A DNA stretch of 64,000 nucleotides, from assembly GCF_029714945.1 (NCBI RefSeq), contig NZ_CP121634.1, positions 3,617,001 through 3,681,000 on the forward strand, in the 5' to 3' direction. Source of the DNA: Bradyrhizobium sp. CIAT3101. GTDB taxonomy: Bacteria > Pseudomonadota > Alphaproteobacteria > Rhizobiales > Xanthobacteraceae. Position 1 is the stretch's first letter; every line of letters begins with the position of its first letter. Below, one piece after another: positions 49,404 through 58,129 of this stretch. A model generated the notes under the pieces. It was not told the DNA's origin. It did no database searches and saw nothing but the letters and a program-made list of their open reading frames with translations. The position numbers and the translations under genes are program-made.

Positions 49404-52400
49404 ATGGATGCAGTTCGCTTTGCCGGAATCGCGAATGGCAGATTCCACGTTGCGTGGAGAGACGGCGAACGTGTCTTCTGCCGGGAATGGCATAACGCCT
49501 CCGACAGCGGCCCGGTTGCTGCTCTGGCAGTGCGGCCCGCCTCGGAGCATCCTCATCCAGGAATTCTCGATCGCCTTGCCCATGAATTTGCATGCAAGGA
49601 TGAACTCGATCGCGCGTGGGCCGCGTGTCCGTTAGACTTGCTTCATGAAAACGGTCGGACCGTATTGCTTCTTGAAGATCCAGGAGGCGAGCCGCTGGAG
49701 CACTTGATCGGTGCGCCAATGGAGATCGAGAGCTTTCTGCACCTCGCCATAGGTATCGCTGGATCAGTCGGCAGCGCCCACAAGATCGGCTTCGTCCATA
49801 AGGACATCAAGCCGGCCAATATCTTGGTGAACTGCACGGACGGACGGGTCCGGCTTACGGGGTTCGGTATCGCCTCGCGGCTGCCGCGTGAGCGGCAGAA
49901 GCCTGGGCCTCCCGAGCTCGTTGCGGGCACACTTGCCTATATGGCGCCCGAACAGACCGGGCGAATCAATCGCTCGATCGATTCCCGCAGCGATCTCTAT
50001 GCGCTTGGGGTCACGCTCTACCAGATGCTCACGGGCTCGCTGCCGTTCACTGCGGCCGATCCGATGGAATGGGTTCATTGCCATATCGCCAGAAAGCCGC
50101 TGCCGCCGAACGAACGACTGGAGAGTGTTCCCGCTCCGGTTTCCGAAATCATCATGAAGCTGCTCGCGAAGACCTCGGAGGAGCGTTATCAGACCGCTGC
50201 CAGCCTGGAGCGTGATCTGCGACGCTGCCTTGCTGATTGGGAGCGGCTCGCGCGCATCGCCCCATTTGTGCTCGGGCAGCACGATGCGCCTGATCGCCTT
50301 TTGATCCCGGAGAAGCTGTACGGTCGGGTACGCGAGATCGAGACCCTGCTCGCCGCCTTTGAACGCGTGGTGGGCGGGGGCGGACCGGAAATGGTCCTCG
50401 TGTCCGGCTATTCCGGCATAGGCAAGTCGTCGGTGGTGCATGAGCTGCACCGTGCGCTGGTGCCGCCCCATGGGTCGTTTGCTGCTGGGAAGTTCGACCA
50501 ATACAAGCGCGAAATCCCTTATGTGCCGCTGGCGCAGGCCTTGCAGAGTCTGATCCGTCCGCTGCTTGGAAAGAGTGATGCCGAACTGACGCCCTGGCGC
50601 GAAGCGCTTCGGGAGGCGCTAGGTGCAAACGGCCAGCTTATGGTGACACTGATCCCCGAGCTTGAGCCGCTCATCGGCCCGCAGCCGCCGGTACCGGAGC
50701 TGCCGCCCCAGGACGCGCAGCGCCGCTTTCAGCTGGTGTTCCGCCGGTTGCTCGGCGTGTTTGCCCGTCCGGAACATCCACTGGCGCTATTTCTCGACGA
50801 TCTGCAATGGCTCGACGCGGCCACGCTCGACCTGCTCGAGCATCTGGTAACCCAGCCGGAGTTGCGCCACCTTCTCCTGGTTGGCGCGTATCGCGACAAT
50901 GAGGTGACCCCAGTACATCCCTTGATGCGACGGCTCGCGGCAATCCGCGACGCCGGCGGGCGATTGCAGGAAATCGTTCTCGCCCCACTCAGACTTGATG
51001 ATGTGGGCCAGCTCATCGTTGACGCGCTGCAATGTGAGCCGGCCCGCGCCGGCCCACTGTCCCGTCTGGTGCATGAGAAGACCGGCGGCAATCCCTTCTT
51101 CATCATCCAGTTTCTTACGGCGCTCGCCGAGCAGGAACTCCTTACGCTCGACCAGGATACGGCGCGGTGGACCTGGGATCTCCAAAAAATCCACGCGAAG
51201 GGCTACACCGACAATGTGGTGGACCTCATGCTGGGCAAGCTGTGCAGCCTGCCGGCCGAGACCCGAGAGACCATGCAGCGGTTGGCCTGTCTGGGCAACA
51301 GCGCGCCGATAAGCACCCTGGCGTTGGTCCACGGCCGGAGCGAGGAAGAACTTCACGCTGCTTTGTGGGCCGCCGTGCGAGCGGAGCTGGTGTTGCGGCA
51401 GGAGGGGACCTACCGGTTCCTGCACGATCGGGTTCAGGAGGCGGCGTATGCTCTCAGCTCAAAAGAGGAGAGGGCGGTCCAGCATCTGGCGATCGGCAGA
51501 CTGCTGGTGGCGCACACGCCGCCGTACAAGCGAGAGGAAGCGATTTTTGAAATTGCAAACCATCTGAACCGTGGCACGGCACTGATCAGCTCGATCGAGG
51601 AGCGGGAGCAGGTCGCCGAGCTGAACCTCATCGCGGGTCAGCGCGCGAAACAATCGACAGCCTATGCTTCGGCGCTGACCTATCTCACTGCCGGGCGCGC
51701 TCTGCTGCCCGACGATTGCTGGGACCGGTGCAACGCGCTTACCTTTGCCCTCGAGTTCCAGACTGCCGAGTGCGAATTCCTCACAGGCGCGTTAGTGGCG
51801 GCTGACGCGCGGTTGGCGATGCTATCTCGCTGTGCCGGCCCGCTCGTCGATTTTGCCGCCGTTACCCGGCTGCGACAGGAGCTCCTGCTGACGGTCGGCC
51901 AGAACGACCGCGCCATTGAGGTCTGCCTCGACTATCTACGGCGGGTCGGCATCGAGTGGTCGGCGCACCCCACCAAGGACGAGATCCAACGCGAATATGA
52001 GCGCCTTTGGCACCAGATCGGGCGTCGCTCGATCGAAGACCTTGTCGATTTGCCGGCAATGGCCGATCCCGGTTGCCGCGCGACCATGGACGTCCTTGCA
52101 ACGGTCGTAACGGCCGCGCTGTTTACCGACGAGAACCTGCATTGTCTCGTGATCTGCCGGATGACAAATATCAGCCTGGAGCGTGGCAATAGTGACGGAT
52201 CTTGCTTTGCCTACGCCTGGCTTGGTGCAATCCTTGGGCCGCATTTTGGCGATTACCAGGCTGGATTCCGCTTCGGCAAGCTCGGCCTGGACTTGGTCGA
52301 GCAGCGCGGGCTGCGTCGCTTCGAGGCTCGGGTTTGCGTCATCTTCGGGCACCGCGTCATTCCCTGGACGAAACCGATCCGCACCGGCCGACCATTGGTC

Positions 52401-54938
52401 CGGCGCGGCTTCGATGCCGCCAACCGAAACGGCGATCTCACCTTTGTTGCATTCAGCTGCGAGAACCTGACCACAAGTCTTCTTGCCACCGGAGAGCCGC
52501 TCGCTGAAGTTCAGCGCGAGGCCGAAGCCGGGCTCGACTGTGCGCGTCAGACCCATTTTGGCCCCGTTATTGACCGTATCACCGCGCAGCTGAGAATCAT
52601 CCGCACCCTGCGCGGCCTGACCCCCGACTTCACCTCGTTCAACGATAACGAGTTCGATGAAGCTCAGTTTGAGCAGCGCTTGGACGTGCCGCAACTCGCG
52701 ACCGCTGCGTGCCGGTATTGGAATCGCAAGCTGCAGGCCCGCTTTTTCGCCGGGGCATATGATGCCGCGCTGGAAGCTGCCGCAAACGCCGAGCGCCATC
52801 TCTGGACATCGTCCTATTATTTCGAATTGGTCGATTACCATCTCTTTTCAGCGCTCGCGCGCGCTGCACATTGTGACACGGCATCCGCCGCCGCGCGTGC
52901 CAAGCACCTTGAGGCCCTGGCGGCTCATCATCGTTGCCTGCATGAGTGGGCGAAGAATTGCCCGGAAAACTTTGAGAGCAGTGCTGCGCTGATCGCCGGC
53001 GAGATCGCTCGCCTCGAAGGGCGGCAGTTCGACGCCGAACGGCTTTACGAGCAGGCCATACGTTCGGCCCGAACCGGCGGACTGGTGCATAGCGAAGCGC
53101 TCGCCAACGAGATCGCCGGTCGCTTCTACGCGATGCACGGTTTCGACAAGATTGCTCGTGTTTACCTGCGGGACGCCCGCGACGGATATGCCGTTTGGGG
53201 CGCCGACGGCAAGGTGCGGCAGCTCGAGCAGCTCTATCCATACCTCAGGGAAGAGAAGCAGCCGTCCGGGCCATCGAGCACGATCGAGGAGACGATCGCC
53301 CACTTGGATATCGCAACCGTCATCAAAGTCTCACAAGCCGTGTCCAGCGGGGTCATCCTGGATAAACTGATCGACACGCTTATGCGCGCCGCAATGGAGC
53401 ACGCGGGGGCCGCGCGCGGACTGCTGATCCTCTTGCGTGGGGACGAGCCGCGAATTGTGGCCCAGGCGACGGTCGACGCCGACATGGTCGTGGTCGATCT
53501 GTGCAATGGTCCCGTCACGATCGAAACGCTGCCCGAAGCGATCCTTCATCACGTCCTGCGCACGCAAGAAAGCATCATTCTCGACGACGCCGCGGCAGAA
53601 GGCCTATTCTCGGGGGATGCCTACGTGCGACAGCATCAGGCCCGCTCCATTCTCTGCCTGCCCCTGATCAATCAGGCCAAGCTCATTGGCGTGCTCTACC
53701 TCGAGAACAATCTGATCCCTCGGGTCTTCGCGCCGACCCGGATCGCCGTACTGAAGCTGCTTACGTCACAGGCGGCGATCTCCCTGGAGAATGCGCGTCT
53801 CTATGGCGATCTTCAGGAACGAGAAGCAAAGATCCGGCACTTGGTGGACGCCAACATCATTGGGATCATCATCTGGGATTTCGAAGGCGGTATTGTCGAG
53901 GCCAATGATACGTTTCTCCGCATGCTCGGTTTCGATCGAGATGATTTCGTGCGTGGCGATCTGAACTGGATTGAGTTGACGCCGCCGCAATGGCGTGGCC
54001 GGTCTGCCGAGGCGCTCGAAACTCTAAAGAAGACTGGGACAATAAAGCCATATGAGAGGGAGTATTTTCGGAAGGACGGCAGTCGCGTCCCGGTCCTGAT
54101 CGGTGCGGCGCGTCTTTCCCAGATTGACAACCAGGGTGTCTCTTTCGTTCTCGACCTGACCGAACGCAGGCGGGCGGAATCGGAGGCGCGCGAAAGCGAG
54201 CGGCGCTATCGCGAGACCCAGATGGAGCTTGCGCACGCGAACCGGGTCGCAACCATGGGGCAGCTGACCGCCTCGATCGCGCATGAGGTCAACCAGCCCA
54301 TCACCGCGATGATCGGCAATGCCGGGGCGTCGCTGCGCTGGCTGGATCACGAGCCGCCGGATCTGGGGGAGGTTCGTCAATTGCTCGAAAGGATCGCCAA
54401 GGACGGTCGTCGTGTCGGCAATGTGATCGACCGAACTCGGAATCTGGTCAAGAAGGCGCCGCTGCGGATGGACCGGGTCGACATCAACGAAGCGATCGAC
54501 GAGGTGATTGGACTGACACGTGCCGAAGCAGCGAAGAACAACATCTCGGTACAGACGCAGTTTGCGGAAGGGTTGCCGTCGGTCGGGGCTGACCGGATTC
54601 AGCTGCAGCAGGTCATCCTGAACTTGATTGTCAACGCGGTGCACTCTCTCAGTAACATCGAAGTCCGGCGCGAACTGTTCATCAGCACCGAGGTGAACGG
54701 ATCTCGCGGAGTGCTCGTATCCGTGCGGGATTCGGGGACAGGTATCAGCGCCGATGAGCTCGAGCGGCTCTTTGATCCGTTCTACACGACCAAACCGGGT
54801 GGCATGGGAATGGGACTATCGATTTGCCGCTCGATCGTGGAGACCCACGGAGGAAAGATATGGGCAACGGCGGAGCGTCCGCATGGCGCCGCTTTTCATT
54901 TTACCGTCCCGCAATTCGATGACAGCATCGTAGCCTGA
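49404..54938 (+). CDS. Giant kinase-like / STAND ATPase / GAF-PAS histidine kinase fusion, copy 2
   Basis: An 1844-residue paralogue of the protein at 32172-37661, with the same order: kinase-like domain (1-280), STAND ATPase with 'GYSGIGKS' and 'LFLDDLQWLD', long helical repeat region, GAF (about 1310-1470), PAS (about 1485-1600), HisKA with 'SIAHEVNQPITAMIGNAGASL' and HATPase with 'GMGMGLSICRS'. The kinase-like domain keeps 'VHKDIKPAN' (131-139). Here too the DFG aspartate is Gly153 ('TGFG') and the VAIK position is Arg44 ('LAVR'). The HK core is the best-conserved part between the copies; the helical middle is more divergent. A single-domain receiver is encoded convergently just downstream. 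Confidence 0.9.
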   Translation: MDAVRFAGIANGRFHVAWRDGERVFCREWHNASDSGPVAALAVRPASEHPHPGILDRLAHEFACKDELDRAWAACPLDLLHENGRTVLLLEDPGGEPLEHLIGAPMEIESFLHLAIGIAGSVGSAHKIGFVHKDIKPANILVNCTDGRVRLTGFGIASRLPRERQKPGPPELVAGTLAYMAPEQTGRINRSIDSRSDLYALGVTLYQMLTGSLPFTAADPMEWVHCHIARKPLPPNERLESVPAPVSEIIMKLLAKTSEERYQTAASLERDLRRCLADWERLARIAPFVLGQHDAPDRLLIPEKLYGRVREIETLLAAFERVVGGGGPEMVLVSGYSGIGKSSVVHELHRALVPPHGSFAAGKFDQYKREIPYVPLAQALQSLIRPLLGKSDAELTPWREALREALGANGQLMVTLIPELEPLIGPQPPVPELPPQDAQRRFQLVFRRLLGVFARPEHPLALFLDDLQWLDAATLDLLEHLVTQPELRHLLLVGAYRDNEVTPVHPLMRRLAAIRDAGGRLQEIVLAPLRLDDVGQLIVDALQCEPARAGPLSRLVHEKTGGNPFFIIQFLTALAEQELLTLDQDTARWTWDLQKIHAKGYTDNVVDLMLGKLCSLPAETRETMQRLACLGNSAPISTLALVHGRSEEELHAALWAAVRAELVLRQEGTYRFLHDRVQEAAYALSSKEERAVQHLAIGRLLVAHTPPYKREEAIFEIANHLNRGTALISSIEEREQVAELNLIAGQRAKQSTAYASALTYLTAGRALLPDDCWDRCNALTFALEFQTAECEFLTGALVAADARLAMLSRCAGPLVDFAAVTRLRQELLLTVGQNDRAIEVCLDYLRRVGIEWSAHPTKDEIQREYERLWHQIGRRSIEDLVDLPAMADPGCRATMDVLATVVTAALFTDENLHCLVICRMTNISLERGNSDGSCFAYAWLGAILGPHFGDYQAGFRFGKLGLDLVEQRGLRRFEARVCVIFGHRVIPWTKPIRTGRPLVRRGFDAANRNGDLTFVAFSCENLTTSLLATGEPLAEVQREAEAGLDCARQTHFGPVIDRITAQLRIIRTLRGLTPDFTSFNDNEFDEAQFEQRLDVPQLATAACRYWNRKLQARFFAGAYDAALEAAANAERHLWTSSYYFELVDYHLFSALARAAHCDTASAAARAKHLEALAAHHRCLHEWAKNCPENFESSAALIAGEIARLEGRQFDAERLYEQAIRSARTGGLVHSEALANEIAGRFYAMHGFDKIARVYLRDARDGYAVWGADGKVRQLEQLYPYLREEKQPSGPSSTIEETIAHLDIATVIKVSQAVSSGVILDKLIDTLMRAAMEHAGAARGLLILLRGDEPRIVAQATVDADMVVVDLCNGPVTIETLPEAILHHVLRTQESIILDDAAAEGLFSGDAYVRQHQARSILCLPLINQAKLIGVLYLENNLIPRVFAPTRIAVLKLLTSQAAISLENARLYGDLQEREAKIRHLVDANIIGIIIWDFEGGIVEANDTFLRMLGFDRDDFVRGDLNWIELTPPQWRGRSAEALETLKKTGTIKPYEREYFRKDGSRVPVLIGAARLSQIDNQGVSFVLDLTERRRAESEARESERRYRETQMELAHANRVATMGQLTASIAHEVNQPITAMIGNAGASLRWLDHEPPDLGEVRQLLERIAKDGRRVGNVIDRTRNLVKKAPLRMDRVDINEAIDEVIGLTRAEAAKNNISVQTQFAEGLPSVGADRIQLQQVILNLIVNAVHSLSNIEVRRELFISTEVNGSRGVLVSVRDSGTGISADELERLFDPFYTTKPGGMGMGLSICRSIVETHGGKIWATAERPHGAAFHFTVPQFDDSIVA

Positions 54939-54960
54939 AGAGTTCCGATTGGATTGGGCG

Positions 54961-55314
54961 TCAGCTCCCCAATGCCTTCTCGATGAAGGAGACCAGCATT
55001 TCGATATCAAGTGGCTTGCGGAGTAAGCCTATTGCCCCGCCGGAGATAGCCCGTCTCTCGAGATCAGGTTCGGTGCGAGCCGTTATCATGATGATCGGGA
55101 TCGGTTCATCGCATTGACGAAGCTGCTCCTGAAGTTCAAAGCCGCTCATTCCCGGCATATGTATGTCCGTAATCACGCAGGAAAACGTGTCGAGGGCGGC
55201 AGATGCAAGAAGCTCCTCGGCGGACGCGAAGCCTGTGGCATCGTATCCAAGTGATCGTGTCAACGAGACCAACATCTCCCGCACGGCGTCGTCGTCATCA
55301 ACTATGGATATCAT
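54961..55314 (-). CDS. Single-domain response regulator (FixJ-type receiver)
   Basis: A 117-residue receiver-only protein: 'IVDDDDAVREML' (acidic residues 6-9), phospho-acceptor Asp50 in 'VITDIHMPGMSG', Thr in 'MITART' and Lys in 'LLRKPLDIEML'. It resembles FixJ/NodW-type receivers without the DNA-binding domain. GAGAG precedes ATG 55314. It lies convergent with giant fusion copy 2 and 43 bases downstream of a FixJ-like regulator gene on the same strand, so it may be in an operon with that regulator. Confidence 0.92.
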   Translation of the reverse strand: MISIVDDDDAVREMLVSLTRSLGYDATGFASAEELLASAALDTFSCVITDIHMPGMSGFELQEQLRQCDEPIPIIMITARTEPDLERRAISGGAIGLLRKPLDIEMLVSFIEKALGS

Positions 55315-55356
55315 CTCTCGCCGCCTGCCCAGCATGAGTGAAGTGCTGAATCTTTG

Positions 55357-55986
55357 TCAGCGCGTCCTGTTTTTGAGCGTATCCGCCATTCGAACCAGAT
55401 CCGGAAGGGAATGAGCTTCCATTTTGCGCATCACGGCACCGCGATGCATCTTGATGGTGATTTCGCTTAGGCCGAGTTCTCCCGCGATCTGCTTGTTCAA
55501 TTTTCCGGACGTGACCAGCAGCATCACCTCGCGCTCGCGCGCCGAAAGGGTGGCAAATCGATTTTCTGCTGCAACGGCCCAGCCCTCGTTGGTTCGACGA
55601 GCGCGATCCCGGTTGATTGCCGCGGTCACCGCATCGATCATGTCCTGATCCCGGAACGGCTTGGCCAGGAAATCGACCGCGCCGGCTTTCATGCCTCGCA
55701 CGGACATTGGAATGTCTCCGTGCCCGGTCATCAGCACGACGGGCAGTCCGACCCCGATCTCCTGAAGCTGCTCCTGGAAGTCCAGTCCGTTGATTCCAGG
55801 AAGGCGAATGTCGAGAACGATGCAGCCAAGTCCTTCTGAGCGGATCGCCTTCAGAAATTCCTGCGTGTTGCTGTAGCTGCGTACGCTTAGTCCGACCGAC
55901 CGTAACAGGCTGTCAAGCATCAAGCGCACTGAATCGTCGTCATCGATGACGTGCACGATAGGTCTGTCGTCGGATGGTTGAGCCAT
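55357..55986 (-). CDS. FixJ/NodW-family response regulator (REC-LuxR)
   Basis: A 209-residue two-component regulator. The receiver (about 9-125) has 'VIDDDDSVR', phospho-acceptor Asp59 in 'VLDIRLPGINGLDFQ', 'LMTGHGDIPMSV' and 'LAKPFRDQ'. The LuxR/FixJ helix-turn-helix (about 145-205) has 'LSAREREVMLLVTSGKLNKQIAGELGLSEITIKMHRGAVMRKM'. A longer start at 55992 is possible. It should activate promoters when phosphorylated; the giant fusions or nearby kinases are candidate partners. Promoter lies in the 213-base divergent gap before 56200. Confidence 0.93.
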   Translation of the reverse strand: MAQPSDDRPIVHVIDDDDSVRLMLDSLLRSVGLSVRSYSNTQEFLKAIRSEGLGCIVLDIRLPGINGLDFQEQLQEIGVGLPVVLMTGHGDIPMSVRGMKAGAVDFLAKPFRDQDMIDAVTAAINRDRARRTNEGWAVAAENRFATLSAREREVMLLVTSGKLNKQIAGELGLSEITIKMHRGAVMRKMEAHSLPDLVRMADTLKNRTR

Positions 55987-56199
55987 ACGCATGCCGTGCA
56001 GTGGCAGATTGAACTCAATACCACAAGTTGCGTCGGGCCGCACTAAACGAAGGTGCGGCGTCGCCAACACGCGACCATACCAAGGTGTGGGTCTTAGAGA
56101 CCCTTGCGATGTTGGCCGGAGACATTGCCGGCATCATACTGCCGGTCACCACGGCCAAGTGTTCTGACGCTCTGCTCGCAAAAGCAAGGAGAAACTTTG

Positions 56200-57756
56200 A
56201 TGAACACGCGCCTCAGCGGCATTGCCGCAGTCCGATCAATCCCAGCCATTATGGATCAGGACGAGCGCAAGCCGCTCGCGTCCGGAGCGGAAATCGGGGT
56301 TGCGAGCGGCGTCGCTCCCCTCGTCGACGGCGTGTCCGTGTTTGGGGCCGGGATGATGTCGGAGGAATGCTACGAATTCGCGGGGCTTCGATTGTATCCC
56401 AGGCGGCGGGCGCTCCTGCATGACGGTGAGCGCATTGCGATTGGCGGGCGGGCACTGGATCTGCTGTCGTTGCTGGTGTCGCGGGCCGGGAATGTCGTGA
56501 GCTTCGGCGATCTGATGCGTCTGGTGTGGCCGAATGTTACGGTCGAGGAGGCCAACGTTCGCGTGCAGATGAACATCCTGAGAAAGATCCTGTCGCAATG
56601 GGACGAAGCGAACGGTGCCATCAATACCGTGCCGAATCGCGGCTATTGTTTCGTTCTGCCCGTCCGCTATCAAGCAAACGGAGGCGTGCCGGCCGGCTCC
56701 AGAGTCGCCAAGCATCCGGCGCTGCCGATTCTCGCCAACACGATTGTGGGGCGGGACGATGCAATTCAGATCATCGAAAATGCTCTAGACCAAAATCGAC
56801 TTGTAACCGTCACGGGGCCGGGCGGTATCGGCAAGACGACGGTTGCGATCGCAACGGCGAAGCTGTACGCGCAGAAGTTCCAGGGGGACATCAGCTTTGT
56901 TGATTTTTCGAGCGTCACCGACGGCGCGGGCGCGGCTCAGGCCATATTGGAAGTCTTGCACGTGTCGGCGGAGCACGACGTGCTGGAGTCGCTGTGCAAG
57001 CATCTTGGCGGGAACGAGACGCTCTTGATACTCGATACATGCGAGCACATCGTAGAGCCCGTCGCGGTGCTTGCGGAGAGATTGCTCAGTCATTGCTCCA
57101 ATCTGAGGCTGCTCGTCACCAGTCGAGAGGCGCTCCGTGCCACTGGAGAATGGAGTCATAGCCTGCCATCGCTTACATTTCCGGCGGAGGGGGAGGAGAT
57201 CGAAGAGAAAGATCTCGCGAAGTTTTCAGCGGTGACCTTGTTCATCGATCGTGTCAGATCATCGACGCGATTCGAACCCTGCCGGCGGGATCTGCCCAAG
57301 ATCGCGGAGATATGCCGAAGGCTCGACGGCATACCGCTTGCGCTGGAGTTTGCTGCCGCGCGGGTCGCGGAACTCGGTCTCCGCGAGATTGCCGCCCGCC
57401 TCGATGACTGTTTTTCCATCCTCACGAGAGGCCGCCGGACCGCGTTGCCCAGGCATCGAACCCTGGCAGCTGCGTTCGACTGGAGTTACGGCCTGCTCTC
57501 GGAGGAAGAGCAGCGGATGCTGGTGCGCCTCGCCGCGTTGCGCGGCTCGTTTACGGCCGAACGCGCCATAGCAAGCTGTACTGGCAGCGCCTGCAGGAGC
57601 CCCTCCGACGTGTTCTACAGCCTCCTGGACAAGTCGTTTCTCGCCGTCGAGACGGCAAGCGAAGCGCCGATGTTTCGTTTGCTCGAGACCACGCGGGCCT
57701 ATGCCGCGAGTGTCGCTTGTTCGCTGCAACGCCCGGCGCGAGCGTTGTCTTGCTAA
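56200..57756 (+). CDS. Winged-helix / STAND NTPase regulator, truncated
   Basis: A 518-residue protein: OmpR-type winged helix (about 55-150, 'GGRALDLLSLLVSRAGNVVSFGDLMRLVWPNV...VRVQMNILRKIL'), then an NB-ARC/STAND NTPase with Walker A 'GPGGIGKTT' (about 206-214), Walker B 'LLILDTCEH' and 'GIPLALEFAAARV'. Family members usually continue for several hundred residues of helical repeats after the 'RLLETTRAYA' motif. Here the frame diverges right after it into 16 unrelated residues and stops, so the repeat sensor is missing. ATG 56200 follows AAGGAGA. It may be a truncated or constitutively altered regulator. Confidence 0.82.
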   Translation: MNTRLSGIAAVRSIPAIMDQDERKPLASGAEIGVASGVAPLVDGVSVFGAGMMSEECYEFAGLRLYPRRRALLHDGERIAIGGRALDLLSLLVSRAGNVVSFGDLMRLVWPNVTVEEANVRVQMNILRKILSQWDEANGAINTVPNRGYCFVLPVRYQANGGVPAGSRVAKHPALPILANTIVGRDDAIQIIENALDQNRLVTVTGPGGIGKTTVAIATAKLYAQKFQGDISFVDFSSVTDGAGAAQAILEVLHVSAEHDVLESLCKHLGGNETLLILDTCEHIVEPVAVLAERLLSHCSNLRLLVTSREALRATGEWSHSLPSLTFPAEGEEIEEKDLAKFSAVTLFIDRVRSSTRFEPCRRDLPKIAEICRRLDGIPLALEFAAARVAELGLREIAARLDDCFSILTRGRRTALPRHRTLAAAFDWSYGLLSEEEQRMLVRLAALRGSFTAERAIASCTGSACRSPSDVFYSLLDKSFLAVETASEAPMFRLLETTRAYAASVACSLQRPARALSC

Positions 57757-57757
57757 G

Positions 57758-58066
57758 TCACGGCACGAAACGCGGGATCGGACCGAGTTGTGGCGTGGGA
57801 TGGTCGAGCTCGATGAACGTCTCGTCGAGAAAGCACCAGCCCCAACCTTCCGGCGGATCGTAACCCTCGATGATGGGATGCTCCGTAGCCTCAAAATGCC
57901 TGGTCGCGTGCTTGCCGGGCGATTGATCGCAACACCCGACATGTCCGCAGGAACGGCAGACACGTAGGTGGACCCACCAGCTTCCGGTCTTCAGACATTC
58001 CTCGCAGCCTCGTGCGCTGGGTGTCACGGTCCTTATCTGGTTCTGATGGGAACAGGAAGCAGACAC
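57758..58066 (-). CDS. UBP-type zinc finger protein
   Basis: A 102-residue protein that is one ZnF-UBP domain: 'SCSHQNQIRTVTPSARGCEECLKTG', 'VHLRVCRSCGHVGCCDQSPGKHATRHF' and 'HPIIEGYDPPEGWGWCFLDE' contain the Cys/His ligands of the fold. In eukaryotes the domain binds ubiquitin C-termini; bacterial single-domain forms are of unknown function (established knowledge). GTG 58066 is preferred since GGAGG lies 9 bases upstream; TTG 58084 is an alternative. It is convergent with the truncated NTPase gene, one base apart. Confidence 0.82.
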   Translation of the reverse strand: MSASCSHQNQIRTVTPSARGCEECLKTGSWWVHLRVCRSCGHVGCCDQSPGKHATRHFEATEHPIIEGYDPPEGWGWCFLDETFIELDHPTPQLGPIPRFVP

Positions 58067-58129
58067 CAGGCACCTCCATGCCAACGAAATAGTGGGCTTG
58101 TGCGAGCTCGCAACTGACCTTGTATGACC

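Noticed and set aside
49000..49719. 239-codon minus-strand frame upstream of giant kinase copy 2
   Set aside because: Overlaps the start of a well-supported gene and a small-protein gene; highly Arg-rich, no start signal.
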